IMG/VR virus record: IMGVR_UViG_3300046460_000427
Span: 1-37,334 of that record
Source: a virus
Reading direction: 5' to 3' (one strand)
DNA: 37,334 nucleotides
Under the pieces are notes generated by a model that did no database searches, had not been told where the DNA came from, and was given only the letters and a program-made list of their open reading frames with translations. The translations under genes were made by a program, and so were the position numbers. Below, piece by piece: positions 34,657 through 37,334 of the stretch (position 1 is its first letter; each line of letters begins with the position of its first letter).

Positions 34657-37334
34657 GCGGGATCGACAATGCAGCCAGGGCTCTGGCGCTTTCCGATACG
34701 GTAAAGGACTTGTGGGCTGAGCGCCGTGGCCTGACAGGCTTTCAGAGCGGGAATATTTCCACGCTCGCACTAGCGGCATCACTGCGCGACACGCTCTACC
34801 CGGAGAAGGGACCGCTCCCCAATTTCCTGCAATCCAAGGTGAGCAGCCCGGCATGTCCGGTCGTGGTCGATGCCTATGGATGGCTGAAGGACTGCCTTCC
34901 GGGAGAATGCATTTTCGACGGAGTTCGCCGGGTCGAGAATTTCATCAAGTTTCCCGAGCATCTGTCGTTCACGGGAGGCGATGGTTGGGCGACGGCCAAC
35001 AATGGAGCTGTGGTCGCGCTGGCGGATGCGGCGCGACCGGGGACAACTGGCGAACAGACGGTTTGGAAGATCTCGCGCGCGGCGCAGGCTTCGTCCATCA
35101 TACGCCTTGGTCGCGGACTGCGTCGCCTTGGTCGCCCGGCCGGCAAGGATCTGCTCGATCCAGTGCCGCATGTCTATTCCGAGAAAATCCGCAAGGCGTT
35201 GACCAATGTGACGCTGACAGCTGAGCTTCGGGCCTACAATAGCGGCGGCGCGACACTGGCTACGCAGATCGTGAATATCGGCGACGATTTTGCCCGGTAT
35301 GGCATCGTCTTCACGCCGCCGGCTCCCAAGCGGATCACCGGCATTTCATGGTCGAGCGCGAACGGCGGGCGGCTTACGCTGACATGTCCCGGCCATGGCT
35401 ATACGACGGGCATGACAATGAACGGCTCCGGCTCCCTGCCGGCGACGAACGATTTCAATACCCTTGCCATCGCCAGCGTGCCGGATGCCAACAGCTTCAC
35501 GATCCCGATGGCTGTCGATCCTGGTGCTGCCACCAGTTTCGGATGGGTGCAGCCAGCGATCGTCGTTACGGCCGTTCCGACGTCCTTCGCAGCGACGACG
35601 TTGGGAGATATCGAGGTCGAGCATCCCTATGTCAGCGACATCGCCGGTTATCCGGCCGGCGCGATCTGCGAATATGTGTCGCGTAGCGCAAAGCCGCGCG
35701 GTCGTTATTTCGATGGCGCGGCAGTCGATGGCGTCAAATATTTCAAGACGACACCGGCGCTGACACTCGATCCCGCGACCGGCCTGGTGAGCGAGGCGGC
35801 GACCACATCGCTGCTCCCGACGGCGAAGGGTGCCTGGTATTATCCGCAGGCGGCATCCTTCATCGCCGGCAAGGATGCGGAGGCCTTGTCCGCCTGGACG
35901 AAGAGCGATGCCAGCGTCACGGTGACGGACAATGCTGATGCCTGCCCCACCGGGGCGCTCCTCGCAACGCGACTGTTCGAGGGCGCACATACGGGCGAAC
36001 ATAATGTGCAGCTGCCCGCCGGCTATCTCACCAATGCCAACACTGCGAACGCGATCGAGAGTGTGATCGCCTTCTTCGCGGCGACGCCCGGCGGGGCTAA
36101 CGGACGCGACTGGGCGGTCATCACCTTCGTTGATCGGGCCAATGCGACGCAGAGGGCCTATGTAAACCTTGCAACGGGGGATGTGGGCGCCGTCACCAGC
36201 GGCGTTCATAATGTCGATGTCGAGCAGCTGGGCACGATCGGCGGGCTATCCTATCGCCGTGTCGTGGTTCAGGTCGCGACCGGGACCGGCGCCACCAATC
36301 CCGTGCTTCGGGTCGGCCTCGCCAGTGCGGACAACACGCCCGCCTATGCAGGCGGCGGCGTGCGCTATATCGATATCTGGGGCGTTTCCTTCATCGGCGG
36401 AACGATCCAGAGGCCGACCGGCACGCCCTACGGCCGGGCGCATCATGAAAGTGCGGCCGTGCTTGCCGGGGCGGACATCAGCTCTTCGGTGAAGGGTATT
36501 CTGGGGCGGACGAACATCACCATCATGGCCAGCACGACGCCCTATTTCCGCGCGGGCCGCGACAATAATGTCAGCTATTGGGCGACCTTCTACGTGCATA
36601 CTGCAAGCCCCCAGATCATCAGCAATTCAACGTCGGGCGGGCCGGGGCGGACAAGCATGAGCCGGTTTGGTATTACATGGCGGCCGGGCGGAAATGCGCA
36701 CCGTCGCAAGGCGGCCGCCGACGCCTACACCGGTGAGGCATCGCAATTTTTCAAGTTCAAGGCGAACTACGCATACGCCGTTGGCGATGTCGTTATCCCC
36801 ACGATTACCCAACCCGACAATTTCAACGATCAAAACATGTTCGACGTGATTTCGGTATCTGGCATCTCAGCGGGTGAACCCGTCTGGCCGGTCGTCGTCA
36901 CCCTGCCCAGCGCGACCGTCGTCAGCGGCGGCGTCACGTTCCAATGCAGGCATGATAACGGCATCAACGGGCGATATGAGAGCTACAATGGTGCGCACCT
37001 GCTGCCGACCGGGCTGGGTTTCAATGTTCCGATGAAGTCGGCCATGTATATCAGCACCGACGGCTACGGCGCGGCTATCAACGGCCAGTTGCTGGAAAGG
37101 CAGACGTCACCAAACCCCGCACATCCGGACAACCGCTGGACGCTGCCCTACGACCCTGAAACGATCTACTTCGGCCAGATGGGATCGGATATCGGCATCG
37201 ACCCAATCTCGGGAACGCCCTATGGCGCGACGGACGGTTCGTCAGAGCTTGGCCGGCATGCGGGCAGGGTGATGGATGTCATGGTGTGGAGTGCTGGCGC
37301 GAACGACAAGAGCATCATGGACATGACGCGATAG
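34653..37334 (+). CDS. Large modular tail fibre/receptor-binding protein (893 aa)
   Basis: Several phage-surface modules are visible. About 225-305 is an FCCH-like domain (LTCPGHGYTTGMTMNGSG, ending NSFTIPM). A linker with YFKTTPALTLDPATGLV lies near 365-390. Residues 405-590 form a head-spike/CBM-like beta domain (AWTKSDASVTV, YRRVVVQVATG). About 700-765 carries a YAVGDVVIPT...GEPVWP module common in fibres. The end is strand-rich. No enzymatic site is evident. The stop is the last codon of the window. The gene looks less GC-rich than the tail genes, suggesting recent acquisition. ATG 34653 is an ATGA overlap; the frame is open from 34608. Confidence 0.75.
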   Translation: MSGIDNAARALALSDTVKDLWAERRGLTGFQSGNISTLALAASLRDTLYPEKGPLPNFLQSKVSSPACPVVVDAYGWLKDCLPGECIFDGVRRVENFIKFPEHLSFTGGDGWATANNGAVVALADAARPGTTGEQTVWKISRAAQASSIIRLGRGLRRLGRPAGKDLLDPVPHVYSEKIRKALTNVTLTAELRAYNSGGATLATQIVNIGDDFARYGIVFTPPAPKRITGISWSSANGGRLTLTCPGHGYTTGMTMNGSGSLPATNDFNTLAIASVPDANSFTIPMAVDPGAATSFGWVQPAIVVTAVPTSFAATTLGDIEVEHPYVSDIAGYPAGAICEYVSRSAKPRGRYFDGAAVDGVKYFKTTPALTLDPATGLVSEAATTSLLPTAKGAWYYPQAASFIAGKDAEALSAWTKSDASVTVTDNADACPTGALLATRLFEGAHTGEHNVQLPAGYLTNANTANAIESVIAFFAATPGGANGRDWAVITFVDRANATQRAYVNLATGDVGAVTSGVHNVDVEQLGTIGGLSYRRVVVQVATGTGATNPVLRVGLASADNTPAYAGGGVRYIDIWGVSFIGGTIQRPTGTPYGRAHHESAAVLAGADISSSVKGILGRTNITIMASTTPYFRAGRDNNVSYWATFYVHTASPQIISNSTSGGPGRTSMSRFGITWRPGGNAHRRKAAADAYTGEASQFFKFKANYAYAVGDVVIPTITQPDNFNDQNMFDVISVSGISAGEPVWPVVVTLPSATVVSGGVTFQCRHDNGINGRYESYNGAHLLPTGLGFNVPMKSAMYISTDGYGAAINGQLLERQTSPNPAHPDNRWTLPYDPETIYFGQMGSDIGIDPISGTPYGATDGSSELGRHAGRVMDVMVWSAGANDKSIMDMTR

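Noticed and set aside
1-37334. tRNA genes, CRISPR arrays, insertion sequences or an invertible fibre segment
   Set aside because: I saw no cloverleaf-like sequence, no regularly spaced repeats, no second transposase and no invertase or inverted fibre ends in the window.

Overview
The window is almost wall-to-wall coding DNA from a Mu-like (transposable, contractile-tailed) prophage. Every supported gene lies on the + strand, usually joined to its neighbour by ATGA/TGATG-type overlaps. The host is most likely an alphaproteobacterium, probably a sphingomonad. That is an inference from the high GC content, codon habits and protein style; no host gene is visible. The piece begins inside the early operon and ends exactly at the stop codon of a large fibre gene. 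The repressor, any Ner-like regulator, the phage ends and the attachment sites are not in view.

Layout. Positions 1-3461: a string of small early genes, mostly unrecognised, with one adenine-type DNA methyltransferase, a possible minimal MazG-like protein and an overprinted gene pair. Positions 3458-6386: the transposition core, a MuA-type DDE transposase and a MuB-type AAA ATPase. Positions 6386-8251: a small membrane protein, a stand-alone DnaA-domain-IV-like protein, GemA/gp16, a second small membrane protein and a Mor-family activator. Positions 8313-9704: lysis genes (GH108 endolysin carrying an EF-hand-like insertion, and overlapping Rz/Rz1-type spanins). Positions 9697-12218: a fibre-like protein and small or membrane genes, one a possible holin. 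Positions 12218-18362: gp25/26/27-like genes, large terminase, portal and a minor head protein with a toxin-like C-terminal domain. Positions 18481-22020: protease/scaffold, decoration protein, major capsid protein and a gp35-like protein. Positions 22098-33193: connector, sheath, tube, frameshifted chaperone, tape measure and baseplate genes in nearly Mu order. Positions 33208-37334: a short fibre, a fibre-assembly protein, a small structural-looking protein and an 893-residue modular fibre.

How it fits together. A and B carry out replicative transposition, and the Mor-like protein probably switches on the late genes. The only two clear late-gene gaps, before the lysin and before the protease, share a 17/18-bp palindromic element centred exactly 44.5 nt upstream of the next ATG. 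No Shine-Dalgarno sequence is visible in either gap. This suggests one activator acting directly on two late promoters (equivalent in position to Mu Plys and P_I) and possibly leaderless late mRNAs. No second C-type activator, Gam, Kil, Mom or invertible fibre segment was found.

Most interesting items: the activator-operator-leaderless arrangement; the nuclease-like tail on the minor head protein; the stand-alone DnaA-domain-IV protein; the Ca-binding-like insertion in the endolysin; the frameshifted tail chaperone; and the overprinted gene at 2655-2888.
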